Positions 54,241-64,000 of a DNA stretch of 64,000 nt are shown one piece after another. The notes beneath the pieces are model-generated. The model did not search any database, had not been told where the DNA came from, and was given only the letters and a program-made list of their open reading frames with translations. This DNA is from Bimastos eiseni (Eukaryota > Annelida > Clitellata > Crassiclitellata > Lumbricidae). The first letter of the stretch is position 1. Every line of letters begins with the position of its first letter. The translations under genes were made by a program, and so were the position numbers. Where the stretch lies: contig OY365807.1 of NCBI GenBank assembly GCA_959347315.1, positions 59,829,384 through 59,893,383 on the forward strand. The letters are read 5' to 3'.

Positions 54241-54850
54241 TTAATAATAATAATGATAATGATAATTAATGATAATTTTTGAGAATTAATAATGAGAATT
54301 AATAATGATAATTAATAATGATAATTAATAATGATAATAAATAATAATAATAAATAATAATAATAAATAATTAATAATAAATAATTAATAATAAATAATT
54401 AATAATAAATGATAAGTAATTAATAGTGATGATTATATTATATTATAATAATAATGATAATGATAATTAATGATAATTTTTGAGAATTAATAATGATAAT
54501 TAATAATGATAATTAATAATGATAATTAATAATAATAATAAATAATAATAATAAATAATAATAATAAATAATTAATAATAAATAATTAATAATAAATGAT
54601 AAGTAATTAATAGTAAATAATTAATAATTAATAGTTAATAATTAGTAACTGTTAATAATTAGTAATTAATAACTAGTAATTAATAATTTGTAATTAATAA
54701 TTTGTAATTAATAATTTGTAATTAATAATTTGTAATTAATAATTTGTAATTAGTAATAATAATTTGTAATGATAACTAGTAATAATAAATAGTAATAATA
54801 ACTAATAATAATAACTAGTAATAATAACTAATAATAATAATTATAATCAA
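54241..54850 (+). repeat. AAT/TAAT microsatellite with higher-order duplication
   Basis: This is about 600 bp of aataat, gataat and attaat motifs. A block of roughly 200 bp starting gataatgataattaatgata, with a tttttgagaattaat marker, occurs at about 54255 and again at about 54458. Confidence 0.93.
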
Positions 54851-54854
54851 TAAT

Positions 54855-55060
54855 AATAGCAAGATGCGGAGGAAAATGAGTAAGATGAATAAGATGAGAA
54901 ATAGAAAGGAGGAGGAGGAGGAATAGGAGGAGGAGGAGAAAGAAGAAGATAATGAGAAAGAAGAGGAGGAGAATGAATAGGAGGAATAAGGGGAGGAGGG
55001 GATGAGATGGATGAGGATGAGAAAGAGGATGACAAGAAGGAGGATGATGAGCAGTTTTTG
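54855..55060 (+). repeat. GGA-rich low-complexity tract
   Basis: A polypurine run (aggaggaggagg, gatgagga) adjoins the AT-rich microsatellite. Pro/Ser/Leu minus-strand ORFs are artefacts. Confidence 0.88.
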
Positions 55061-55179
55061 TAGTTAATGTATGTGAGTGGTGCTGTTTAATTTCATAGTT
55101 GGCGATGTGTGTGACGGCGACGATGCAAAGGACGACGTGATATCTGCCGTCTGAGAAGAGATGACTACAACGTTTTCCG

Positions 55180-56390
55180 ATGACACACACTCACACACGC
55201 ACACACATACATACACACGACTGGCAACTAGTGCAGCGAGCAATTATGTTGTCACTGTGGGATCTATTGTCAATTAAGAGCCGAGTGTTTTAGATGAAGT
55301 TGAAGCAGAGGATTGGATTTGCAGAGAACTAGTGGATTGCCGCTACTCTATTGTTTCCCCATCGTGTATAATGTTTGATGATGTGCAATCCTGCAAGAAA
55401 CATTGTTTTGAAGAATCAAGTCAACGAAATCTCTGTTGATGATTTAGGTTTTAGTGTGATTGACAACGGACTTGTTATGTTGGATATTTGTACAAAGTAT
55501 TATGTAACAGAAGGCTTACAATTGCTTTGCTACAAGTGTTTGCATATTAGAATCATGCGACACTTCAGGAGCAAAGGTTGGCTTTCTATGGGATTTCTTT
55601 TAAATCAACGCTCTTTGTTCCACTTATTTTTTTATCTGATTCTGTCTGTGCACTTTCTGTCAAGCTGTGTTGGGTCATTCAGTGCTGTTTCAAAGAATGC
55701 TATTGTTATTTTTGGTCATCCCCTCTATACCTCTGACATTAGGAAAATGGTTGAATTTGAGTAGCTGTTGGCTGAATTTCGTACAGATAAAGTGGTGTAG
55801 ATTTTTTAATTCCAGACGTTTTGTTAGTTTTATAGGCAACAGAGATTTAGGTTAAGGGATCTTGTGACTGGGTGTAATGATTTCAGTTGTTTTTCAACAC
55901 CAAGGTTTTTGCCAGCGTAGATATGAAGTTGCATGGAATGGAAAGAGAACTCGTGAACTGCTCTGTGATTGAGTCTTGAAGAAAGTCCCCACTTATTAGA
56001 GCACTGCTGATTAGAGCGGCGCTATATAGATGCTTGATTACGTTACATTTGATAATTGGATAAATAGCATTTTGGTGCCTGCAGAGTAAGAACTTCTTTC
56101 AGCTGAGTAACAGGTTTCTTCTAATCAGCTGAAAGTAGCACTGTCATGTTCAACCTTGTTGACCATTTTGGTGTTTTTGTGTAGTTTTGGTGCCTTCGCT
56201 AGAAAGCAAATCGTAATCTCCAAATTGCTAAAGGGCCACTTGAAAGCTAAGCACAGGGCACCAGCTTATTCATGAGTTCTGAATGCCAAAAGTTCTGTAA
56301 TTTGATGTTGACATTTTTGTGACAGGGCTACAGAAGAAGTCATGCGATGATCTGTTGTGTGTTCATCAGTTGTTACTGTCAGAGAATTCT
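55180..56390. other. Intron or intergenic DNA, no gene recognised
   Basis: There is a short CA repeat (55186-55215). A LINE-tail-like gagcggcgctatatagatgc lies at about 56015. The 129-codon ORF at 55375 has no recognisable domain and is not called. Confidence 0.4.
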
Positions 56391-56398
56391 GTTTATAT

Positions 56399-57035
56399 CA
56401 TGTGTACTTTCATAACGCATATTATGAAAGTACACATGGAAATTTATTAAAAGGACACTTGCAACCAATCAGAAGTCTCCAATTCAGTAATGCTATTCGT
56501 GTTGAATATTCATGATGGCTACATGTGCCGATTAAGTTTGCAAACAACAATCTAGTTCACAATATTTTGAACTTAAATTTTCCGAAATGGCAGATTACAT
56601 AAAAACATTGTAAACCTGCAGATTACACTAAATTTATAAGCCATCTGAGTTTACTGGCGACTACGCTGACGCTGAAAGTAATTATAAAGTGATCTTTCAT
56701 TCAAGTCTTCGTACCATTGATTGTAAGTAATCCGTGAAATACAAATTATATCACATCAAACTGTGTAAGCAAACCTCCTATAATCACTTTTGGGTCATAT
56801 ACATTTTTCATTAGACCACTTGTTGATTTGATTGCAAATCGTATTTTAAATAATTATTGAGCTCCACTCGTAAATAAAATATTTTTTGACAATCGTTCGA
56901 CAACCGGCAAACTCATCACACCTGGCCAGAGGATAAAGAAAACACAAATATTCATTAGCTTAAATTCAAGCTCATCATCTGATTGGTTGCGAGATACTCT
57001 TGCATCAATTTGTCTGTGTACTTTCATTATGCCCC
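56399..57035. mobile_element. TIR element with a terminal palindrome
   Basis: The left part reads ttatgaaagtacacatggaa, then ttgcaaccaatcagaag. The right part is the inverse, ctgattggttgcgaga, then tgtgtactttcattatg. This gives inverted repeats of roughly 60 bp with mismatches. The left end also begins with a perfect 17-bp-arm palindrome (56399-56438). No transposase and no clear target duplication were seen. Confidence 0.65.
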
Positions 57036-57039
57036 CGAG

Positions 57040-57263
57040 ACAGCAGATGGCGGTCGTGCATTTATCTATTGCTGCTTGACCAGACTGCTCCTGACCAGCC
57101 ATTTATCCAACCCTGACTGGGATTATCCCATCACTTCCACATGAGTAGTTCACTCTTCTGTTGAATGATTTCATTTTCATCTTTTAAAATCTGTTCAGCA
57201 GACGAACCCTTCTTTGCTTCCACTTCCTCGTTTGTCGTTCATGAGTTATTTTTCTGATATCAG
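57040..57263. other. Unassigned DNA before the candidate exon
   Basis: No feature is supported apart from the acceptor-like tttttctgatatcag at its end. Confidence 0.4.
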
Positions 57264-57380
57264 AAGATTTGTGTGGATCAGGAGAAGGGAAGGATTCATC
57301 CTCGTGCCTCGGGTGTGCCATGGGAAGATGTAGCCAACCTACGCCTAATGAATTCATATACATGTATTATTCAGATGTAA
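57264..57380 (+). CDS. Candidate terminal exon of RAPGEF (weak)
   Basis: After the acceptor tttctgatatcag, a phase-0 frame reads KICVDQEKGRIHPRASGVPW, then EDVANLRLMNSYTCIIQM and a TAA stop. It looks protein-like. It needs an unseen intermediate exon, because the preceding one ends in phase 1. It could be chance. Confidence 0.18.
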   Translation, partial: KICVDQEKGRIHPRASGVPWEDVANLRLMNSYTCIIQM

Positions 57381-57499
57381 ATTGTATTTATTATATTTCG
57401 TTCAATGTATTTTACACTGAGTTATTGAATTTTCTAGCAATGCATCGTTGTGTACATGAGGTGTGTAGGCAGAGCAGGTTTCCAAGTTCTAGCCAAGAC

Positions 57500-58600
57500 T
57501 GACTGAAGCGATTTCAACATGCCTTTTTACACAGCGATGATCATATTATATTGTTGTTAGATTAGAGATGATAGAAGATTTCAGCATGAAGGAGGTGGTG
57601 TGGTGCTGCTGTCGTTCCTTGGCTCGTTGTACAATTGGTCGGTGGGGCGAAGGAAAATTAGACAAAAACAGGAGAACAGATCTAGTTTAGTATTTGTACT
57701 ACCAATTAGCCCAAAACTTGGCTTTCGATACATACTGTAGTTACTTCCACTTTATTATACTATGCTCGTACACATAGGCTATAGGCTATGCAGGGGTGTA
57801 ACAAGCGGGGGGCACCGGCACTGGAAGGGCAAAGCTCCCCCCCCAGTTTTAGTGATCAGTGCCCCCCATGTGCCCCCAAATCGGTTCTTTTTTTATGTTT
57901 ATGCAATGGCTTTTTAAGAGTACCTTTGTTAAAATAATTTGTGCCCCATTTTTAAATTTCGGGGAGGGGCAAAATTCAAGAAATGGAGGGCCAAAAAAAT
58001 TTCCGTTTTGCGCAACATTTGTTAAATTATGCCCCCCCTTTTCGATACCTTTTTATACCTCTTGGCTATGCATATCCATATACACGGACGAACATACTGC
58101 AAATGATTACGAAGGCAAACCGATGCTGGCAGTGCATGGGACTGCCAATATTGTTTATTTCATTACATTTCTACACGATAATAATTATTATGTTCTAACA
58201 ACTTATTATCAATCTCAAAAGACGACGTGAATAGTGACGTACGGCTTGAGTGCAGAGTATAATATATTATATCATGATGTCAGATGATTACTCATCCAGA
58301 ATTCGTCAGATTTTGACGAACGGTAGGCATACTCGTGTTAAAGTTCTGACAAACTGTTAATGAAGATCACGATATTATTAACAATCGTCCAATTTTATTC
58401 ACAGTCTTGTGTCTTTTGTTTTCTATTTGTGTGGCTGTTTCGAGGGCGGGCTTCCGTAATTAGTTTAATATACCATATTTTATGTATCATATTCAATGCT
58501 CGTAATTCCTTCCCAGTCCATCCATCCGCCGTAGAATGGCGAGTGAGGCAAGGGAAGAGGAGGAATATCGGTATAGTATTTGTTCAAGATTTAATTGACT
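57500..58600. other. Unassigned DNA with hAT-like left end at about 57792
   Basis: The phrase caggggtgtaacaagcgggg looks like a hAT terminus and is followed by C-rich gccccccatgtgccccc. No matching right end was found. An exon-like tccttcccag followed by an open 56-nt stretch and ATCG|gtatag occurs at about 58506-58573 but is not supported further. Confidence 0.35.
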
Positions 58601-59186
58601 AGACTTTTCGGTTCTAGGACGTTTCATCCACGGACGATTCATCCCGGACGATTCATCCACGGACCGCTGCTGAGTTTACTCACTTATCAAGTGCAAGTTG
58701 ATAGTTCTAATTAAACTAAAGTTGCAAAATAAGTGGGTAGTACCCATGAACCGATTCTAAGTCGGCGGCACTATTCTGCCAACTTATTAACATAGTTTAT
58801 GTATTTATCTATTAAATTTAATATTATATTAATTCTTATAACTGTTATTTATATCTAGGTCCTTTCGTTTTATAAATAGATTATTTTGTCTGGGATAGAA
58901 ACTGGCTTACGCCGGTCTGAACTCAGTGGAATGTTCATATAGCGGACTGTTCATCTACGGACGGTTCATCCAGGGACGGTTCATCCAAATCCCAAACAAT
59001 ATCATTAATGTAATAGAAAATATTGGATACAAATAAAACCTTTTAAACATTTAGTGTTAAATTTTATTCGTCACGATCTTAACATAATATATCAGTAATT
59101 ACGTAGACCACTATTCTAATGTTTGTTAATTATAGTAATAATTAGTGCTAAGTGTGTGACAAATTCACAATTTGCGCAAAGATTAT

Positions 59187-62100
59187 CAGAGTTGTATGGT
59201 CTCGAGACAGTGTCTCGGTCTCGAGACATTTTTTTAGTGTCTCGGTCTCGGAAGCCTGCGGTCTCGGTCTCGAAGTAGTGTCTCGAATTTTTTGAAACTG
59301 TCTTGAAATGAATGTCTTATTATGTCTCTAGCAAGCGGTCTCGATAAGGTTCGCGTGAACTGTCTTAAAATCTTGCGCGGCAATATTAAAACTGTTCTAA
59401 GAAATTTGTACCATATACATTATAAGTTTCAAATGTAAATTACGAATAAACAGTATTCCCGAAAACTGATACGTTAGATATTTACAGCATTTTATATAGG
59501 ATCACTTGTCTTTTTGTGGCGTTCTGCCGCCCGAGCGCCTGCCTAACGCTAACGGACGGTGTCGACTCCAGCTTGCGAACACGTCTGGAGTCGCCCGAGT
59601 CACTTCTTTATCAAATCTCAATGCCAAATGGTTGCTCTCTATATTTACCAGGATGTTCGCTCTCACCAGTGAAGATTAAGGATGGGCCTCTTCCCAAAGA
59701 AAGGTAATCCGTTCGAATTAGTCACGAGGCCTGGCTCTGCCTATTCCGCGGTCGCTGGATGGGCAACGTTCTGAGGATGACCGTACTGAAAACAGGGTTC
59801 ATAATCATACCGGCAGGAGTCTTTCTTTCCTTGTCAACCTTCCAAGCTATTAGCCTCTTCTTCCTCTCTACCTGATGTCGTACCATTCAAACATCTTGTG
59901 ACTCTGAAACTATCGCCAACAGGGGACCCCAAACGTTCTCTTAAGTTACGAGGTTCAGATATACTTGAAACAAGTCCCTAAGTCACGTCTGCCTAGACAA
60001 ATATCGGTAGTAATTCAACGTCTTGTACTCCTAGACATTACTGTTCTCAACTCTCTAAACTCTGTCATCCTAGACACTACCAGTCTCACAGCTCTTCGTC
60101 ATATCATGCTAGACACAGCCATCACGCCTTCTACTCAACACGTATCTCTCGATCTATTTCCGTGTATGGCATAACGGCCAAACACGTATATTTTGTCATG
60201 CACCACAATTGACGGAGTAAGTTCCCGTCCTCTGTGTTAGCAGTTACCCACCAACACTGATATATTCTGCTTCGATAAAAATGACACTGACATGGTATTC
60301 ACGAACTCTAATAGTGAAGGTCTTCTATCTATAACCTTCGCTATCTGCACACAGATCTTCGATCCGACCTACGCACGAGGGGGCCCAACCTCGCACTTCA
60401 GTCAGTTATCGGAACTGTGTGTGACGACAAGCAACCATGTATTCACCTGGGTACCCGATTACCCAAACGTACTCGTATCGATCACTTCGATCAGACACGC
60501 AAGTAGATACACTTCGGGAAAACGGGAGGAGTATCTATGACCAACGTGGGTAGCCAACAGTAATATTTACGCATCGATCAATTCTTCGTCTACTGGTCTA
60601 CTTGTTATCTTTAACCTGGGTTTCCTACTACCCAGACTTTCACGTGCCTCTTGGTACATTTCCGACTGCCCAAACTTTCACGTCTGCGTTCATCTATTTC
60701 ATACTTGGGTATCGGACGACAAGGGACAATCCGGACTTTCACGTGCCTCTTGGTTCATTTCCGTGTGTGGCATACCGGCCTCACACGCATAAGTTATCAT
60801 GTACACGATTGACCGTCCTCTGCGTTGGCAATTGTCTGCCAACACCTTAATATATTCTGAGACTTCGGGAAAACGGGAGGAGTATCTATGACCAACGTAG
60901 GTAACAAACAAGAGTATTTATCGAAAGACCATAAAACCCTCAAGAAGAGTTATTTGAGTTGTAACCTGAAGATATCAATCGGCCCCAGTGTTTTCTCCTG
61001 TTTGTACGTGCTCTTCTAACGTGGTCACCCTCCACGTGTATTTCCAGCGGGTCCTTCGGGAATTTCCCGATATTTCTATCGAACGGCCACCCGAACTCAT
61101 TCACGGTCTGTACCACTCTCGGCCACCGGACCTCTCTGACTATATGCGATCGCTAATTCTGGGACTCGCCCAGTCTGTATCTATCACGGCCACCCAAATG
61201 TTAACGATTTCGGCTACCCGAATTTCCACGGTCTACGACAACCCAAGTGTTGCTGGAAACCCTCGAGAGTAACTATGACCACGTTGCGTAGAAATGTATA
61301 CATATTAACGAAACTATACAGAGAAAAGAATATGCGGAAACACCCACAATTATTAAGGTCTTCGGCACCAGTCACGACCGTTTCTTGTAATCGTCGAACG
61401 CACCAATGGGGTCACCTTCTCCGTATTTTATCGAACGTATCCACTGGGGAACTTTCCCCGTATGTGCCAACGCTCCACCGGCAGCTCTCTCTGTCTGTAC
61501 GGTTGCTACTCCGGGAATCTACCGGGCTTGTATCTCTTGCGGCCATCAGAACTTCTACCCGAATTTTCTCGATCTCGGTCACCCGAATTTTCACGTCTCC
61601 GACAACCTGCTGGAAACCGGCAGGAGTAGCTATGACCAGACTAGGTAGCCAACAAGTATATTTCTCGGCCTGCTTTCATCTGTTATATACTTTTGTGTCC
61701 GATCACCCAGACTCTCGCATGTCAGTAACTTTCTTGTTCTGCGCTTATTCCTCTCATCGTAGGATCATCTAGGTACTCGTCACCTAGAGCTCTGACCAAC
61801 GGTAATGCACCAACTCTCGTAAACTTCGTTTCTCTCACAGGCACCTGTATCGAACGCACCAATGGAGTCACCCTCCCCGTATTTATTGAACGTATTTATG
61901 TTTTCCAGTAAGTGTCAACGGCTTCACCCGTAGCTCTCTCGGTCTGTTTCCAACGGCTTCACGGGGCCGCCCTCCCCGTATTTTAACCAACGTGTCTCAA
62001 CGGCCGCCGTGATCTGTATTGCTACTTTCGATCGACTCCGCTTGGGATTTTCCCGACATATTTTCTCAACGGCCAACGAAGCCTCTCTCGATATAAACGT

Positions 62101-62824
62101 TCGGTTCCTCGGGGCTTTACCCATCTCTATTCCTCACGGCCGTCGACGGAGTCATCATCTTCCCCGTTTTCCCGTACAGAACTGTCATTCATTTATTTGC
62201 AACGATCGGACTTTACCGCACTCTCGAACGGCACCCAGACCTGTGAGCATCTCTCACGATCGGTCTTTCTCTGTCAGTCAGCCTGTTGACTCCTACGTTC
62301 AGGGCACGGTCCGTCTTGCGATCGACGGCAGAGGGGCCCACCCCGCCAGATCAGCGAAAAGCAGCACCGGCCTGACAGCGAGAGCGGCTGTCACTAGAGG
62401 TCGTATATATATATATGGCAACACGATCTCTGGAGCGGTACGAGAACCACTCTACGTATGAAACTGTACGAACCACTGCTCCACATATATAACAATGCAA
62501 CGTGTGTCAGGCTATAATCAAGCCAATTCATGCGTCTGCAAGCTATGCACTCAATTACAAACCGCCGATCGGTCTTCCTTCCTATACGCAACACTGTAAA
62601 ACAATACACGTTAAATTAAGCGTTATGGCGAGCCGATTATTAAAATAGATCATTCGTTCAAGCCTGGTGGCCTGTCCGCCACACTTTACTGTCTCGTACT
62701 GTCTCTTACTGTCTTGAACCTAGGGTTTCAGTCTCGGTCTTGGTACCTCACTGTCTCGGTCTCGGCACCTCACTGTCTCGGTCTCGTCTTGGTCTTGAAG
62801 TTTCAAGTCTCGCATACAACACTG
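59187..62824. mobile_element. hAT-like element C, TSD AAGATTAT
   Basis: The left end is CAGAGTTGTATGGTCTCGAG and the inverse of the right end begins CAGTGTTGTATGCGAGAC. Perfect 8-bp flanks AAGATTAT lie at 59179-59186 and 62825-62832. It is the same family as element D (10580-12515). Comparison with D shows that 59515-62683 is an inserted block (E'). Confidence 0.92.
59515..62683. mobile_element. Unclassified large element E', inverted copy of 12840-15253
   Basis: This 3.17-kb block has ends TGTGGCG and CGCCACA and 5-bp flanks CTTTT/CTTTA. Its right part mirrors 12840-13400 (for example the inverse of ggcggacaggccac, and the same gcggtacgagaacc segment). Its left part mirrors 14990-15250. The interior has about four copies of a roughly 360-bp repeat marked by cgggaggagtatctatgacc (near 60520, 60875, 61262 and 61620, diverged). 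No known protein was recognised in any frame. Confidence 0.7.
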
Positions 62825-63034
62825 AAGATTATATAGGAATTGTTATCCACGGCCTATGTCTGTCTGTTGTTACTTTCGACTGTAATTAATAATTATTAAA
62901 CAAAGGCCCAATTTTAATTGATGGGCCTACAGGAATAGGGGCCTTGCTACTAATTGTTCTTGCCGGCCTTAAATGAAAATTTTATTTTTGGACGAATCGT
63001 CCGGTGGATGAACCGCCCGTGGATGAACAGTCGT

Positions 63035-63490
63035 TAGATCAGTAGTTCCCAACCTTTTCCGAGTCGCGACCCCTGTTTATAATCGTCGAGTTACTCGCGA
63101 CCCCCGCCAAGTTTGCATATGCCATAGGACCTAGGTCAAAGAATACCTCAATTATAGATACAGAAAATTCATTGGAAACTAATTTATCGGAATTTAAGTG
63201 CAACTGTAATGCAACCAAATATTTTAATAATTCCTTTCAATATAATTATTGCGATGGTTGTACTTTCAAAATTCGTGGCTGAGTTTTTGTTAAAGAAGAC
63301 CTCACATACCATTTTCAACATTCAGTCTGTTTCTTGCCTTCGATTTGATTTGAAGAAGGGTTAGGGTTAGGGAAAATCCACTTTCGCAGAGGTAGGTTAT
63401 GTGGAGGCAAAAGGGAAAAAAGTCGAAAGACAAGCCTTAGCATGGTGATATTTCGACGTATGCCCGCAAATTTCAGGATGGAATAGCTTA
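63035..63490 (-). mobile_element. hAT (ZBED5-like) transposase C-terminal remnant
   Basis: The right terminus reads cagtagttcccaacctttt, then gtcgcgacccc, typical of this hAT group. On the minus strand about 300 bp in, frames read FPFASTYLCESGFS, then LLQIKSKARNRLNVENG. This is the hAT dimerisation-domain signature (YLCExGFS...IKxKxRNRL). A short ccctaa repeat sits between the two halves. The rest of the gene is missing. Confidence 0.75.
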
Positions 63491-63504
63491 CTAATAAATC
63501 AAAT

Positions 63505-63600
63505 GCGGTATTATAAAAATGTGGGGCCCCAAATTGATGCTACGCACAGGGCGCAATAATATTATTAGCTAGGCACAGGGCGCAATTATAGCTCGGTACG
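63505..63600. mobile_element. Possible hAT terminus fragment
   Basis: The phrases gtggggccccaaattgatgc, ggcacagggcgcaatta and agctcggtacggc resemble the termini of TTF-type hAT elements. The fragment is too short to classify. Confidence 0.35.
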
Positions 63601-63604
63601 GCCG

Positions 63605-64000
63605 TCTGCTAAGTAAGGCTGTCAAAAGTGTTGAAATGACGACCCGGGTACTCGTCGACCCGCGCAGTCGGGTTCTCGGGTACCCGACCCGACCGCGCGG
63701 ATACTTCGTTAGGAAATGTAGAAAGTTGCGCGGAATGTCGGGCACCAGAGAATCGATTTTATTGCTCGGGCAATCGGCCAATATCACCGACAGAATATTT
63801 CTGGCATATGTTCGAGTAACATCGCGCATTTTTACGGAATGTCGTTTCCCGAGAACCCATTTACATTGCCCGGGCACTCAGCCAATATGACCAAGGGAGG
63901 ATTTCTGGCATATCTTCAGATAAAATCTCGCATTTTAATCAATTTCGGGTACCCGAAACCCGATTTCATTGCCCGGGTAGCCAGCGCTGGGTATCCAAGT
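63605..64000 (+). repeat. Interspersed repeat with GGGTACCC core, copy 2
   Basis: This copy matches 1790-2060 in order and orientation: aaggctgtcaaaagtgttga, gacccgggtactcg, cgttaggaaatgt, cggccaatatcac and atttctggcatat. It also holds an internal duplication of the ccaatat...tttctggcatat block (63778 and 63882). It is truncated by the window edge. Confidence 0.65.

Larger units (their letters stand above)
58608..63035. mobile_element. Outer element F with cggacgattcatcc repeats, containing C
   Basis: Left motifs (acgtttcatccacggacgat; gttcatctacggacggttc near 58940) are inverted at the right side (cgtccggtggatgaaccgcc, near 63000). This suggests terminal inverted and subterminal repeats of one large element into which C was inserted. 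Exact ends and flanking duplications were not fixed. Confidence 0.5.

Noticed and set aside
55375..55764. 129-codon ORF.
   Set aside because: It has no recognisable domain, no supporting splice context and AT-rich composition like its surroundings.

Overview
The window is a piece of an animal nuclear genome. It has spliced genes with GT-AG introns, one GC-AG intron, no operon structure, and introns full of DNA transposons, LINE fragments, a tRNA-derived SINE and minisatellites. The two recognisable proteins are animal-type but clearly diverged from vertebrate relatives, so an invertebrate metazoan is most likely. I cannot assign a phylum from the sequence alone.

Layout. (1) 206-7662, minus strand: the first ten coding exons (about 368 codons) of a VPS39/Vam6 orthologue, a HOPS-complex subunit. 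The gene runs off the left edge. (2) 7663-18414: the space between two divergently transcribed genes. It is mostly hAT-type elements inserted into one another (8342-15355), followed by unassigned AT-rich DNA and one small unrecognised ORF. (3) 18415-53488, plus strand: 28 phase-compatible coding exons (about 1,410 codons) of a RAPGEF2/RAPGEF6 (PDZ-GEF) orthologue, a Rap guanine-nucleotide exchange factor. Domain order is cNMP-like, acidic linker, cNMP-like, RasGEF-N, PDZ, Ras-association, CDC25/RasGEF catalytic, then a Ser-rich tail. The stop codon was not found. (4) 53489-64000: AT-rich microsatellites, a TIR element, and a second nested transposon complex (about 58.6-63.0 kb). That complex carries an inverted copy of the large unclassified element seen at 12.8-15.3 kb.

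The two genes are not functionally coupled in any obvious way. VPS39 acts in endosome-lysosome tethering and RAPGEF in Rap1/Rap2 activation at membranes and junctions.

The most unusual signal is in the RAPGEF introns, where minisatellites appear to be built from the splice sites themselves. About two dozen 24-bp units each repeat the 3' splice site of the PDZ exon, and every unit ends in an in-frame TAG. About nineteen 34-bp units each repeat the 5' splice site of the exon two positions downstream. A third array upstream of another exon repeats a CCCTTCTTAG acceptor-like motif. The first intron has a GC donor and a duplicated acceptor 45 nt apart. A second item of interest is a 2.4-3.2 kb element of unknown class, present twice in opposite orientations, each time inside a hAT-like element.

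Exon boundaries were placed by reading splice consensus, reading phase and resemblance to the human proteins from memory. No alignment or database search was run.
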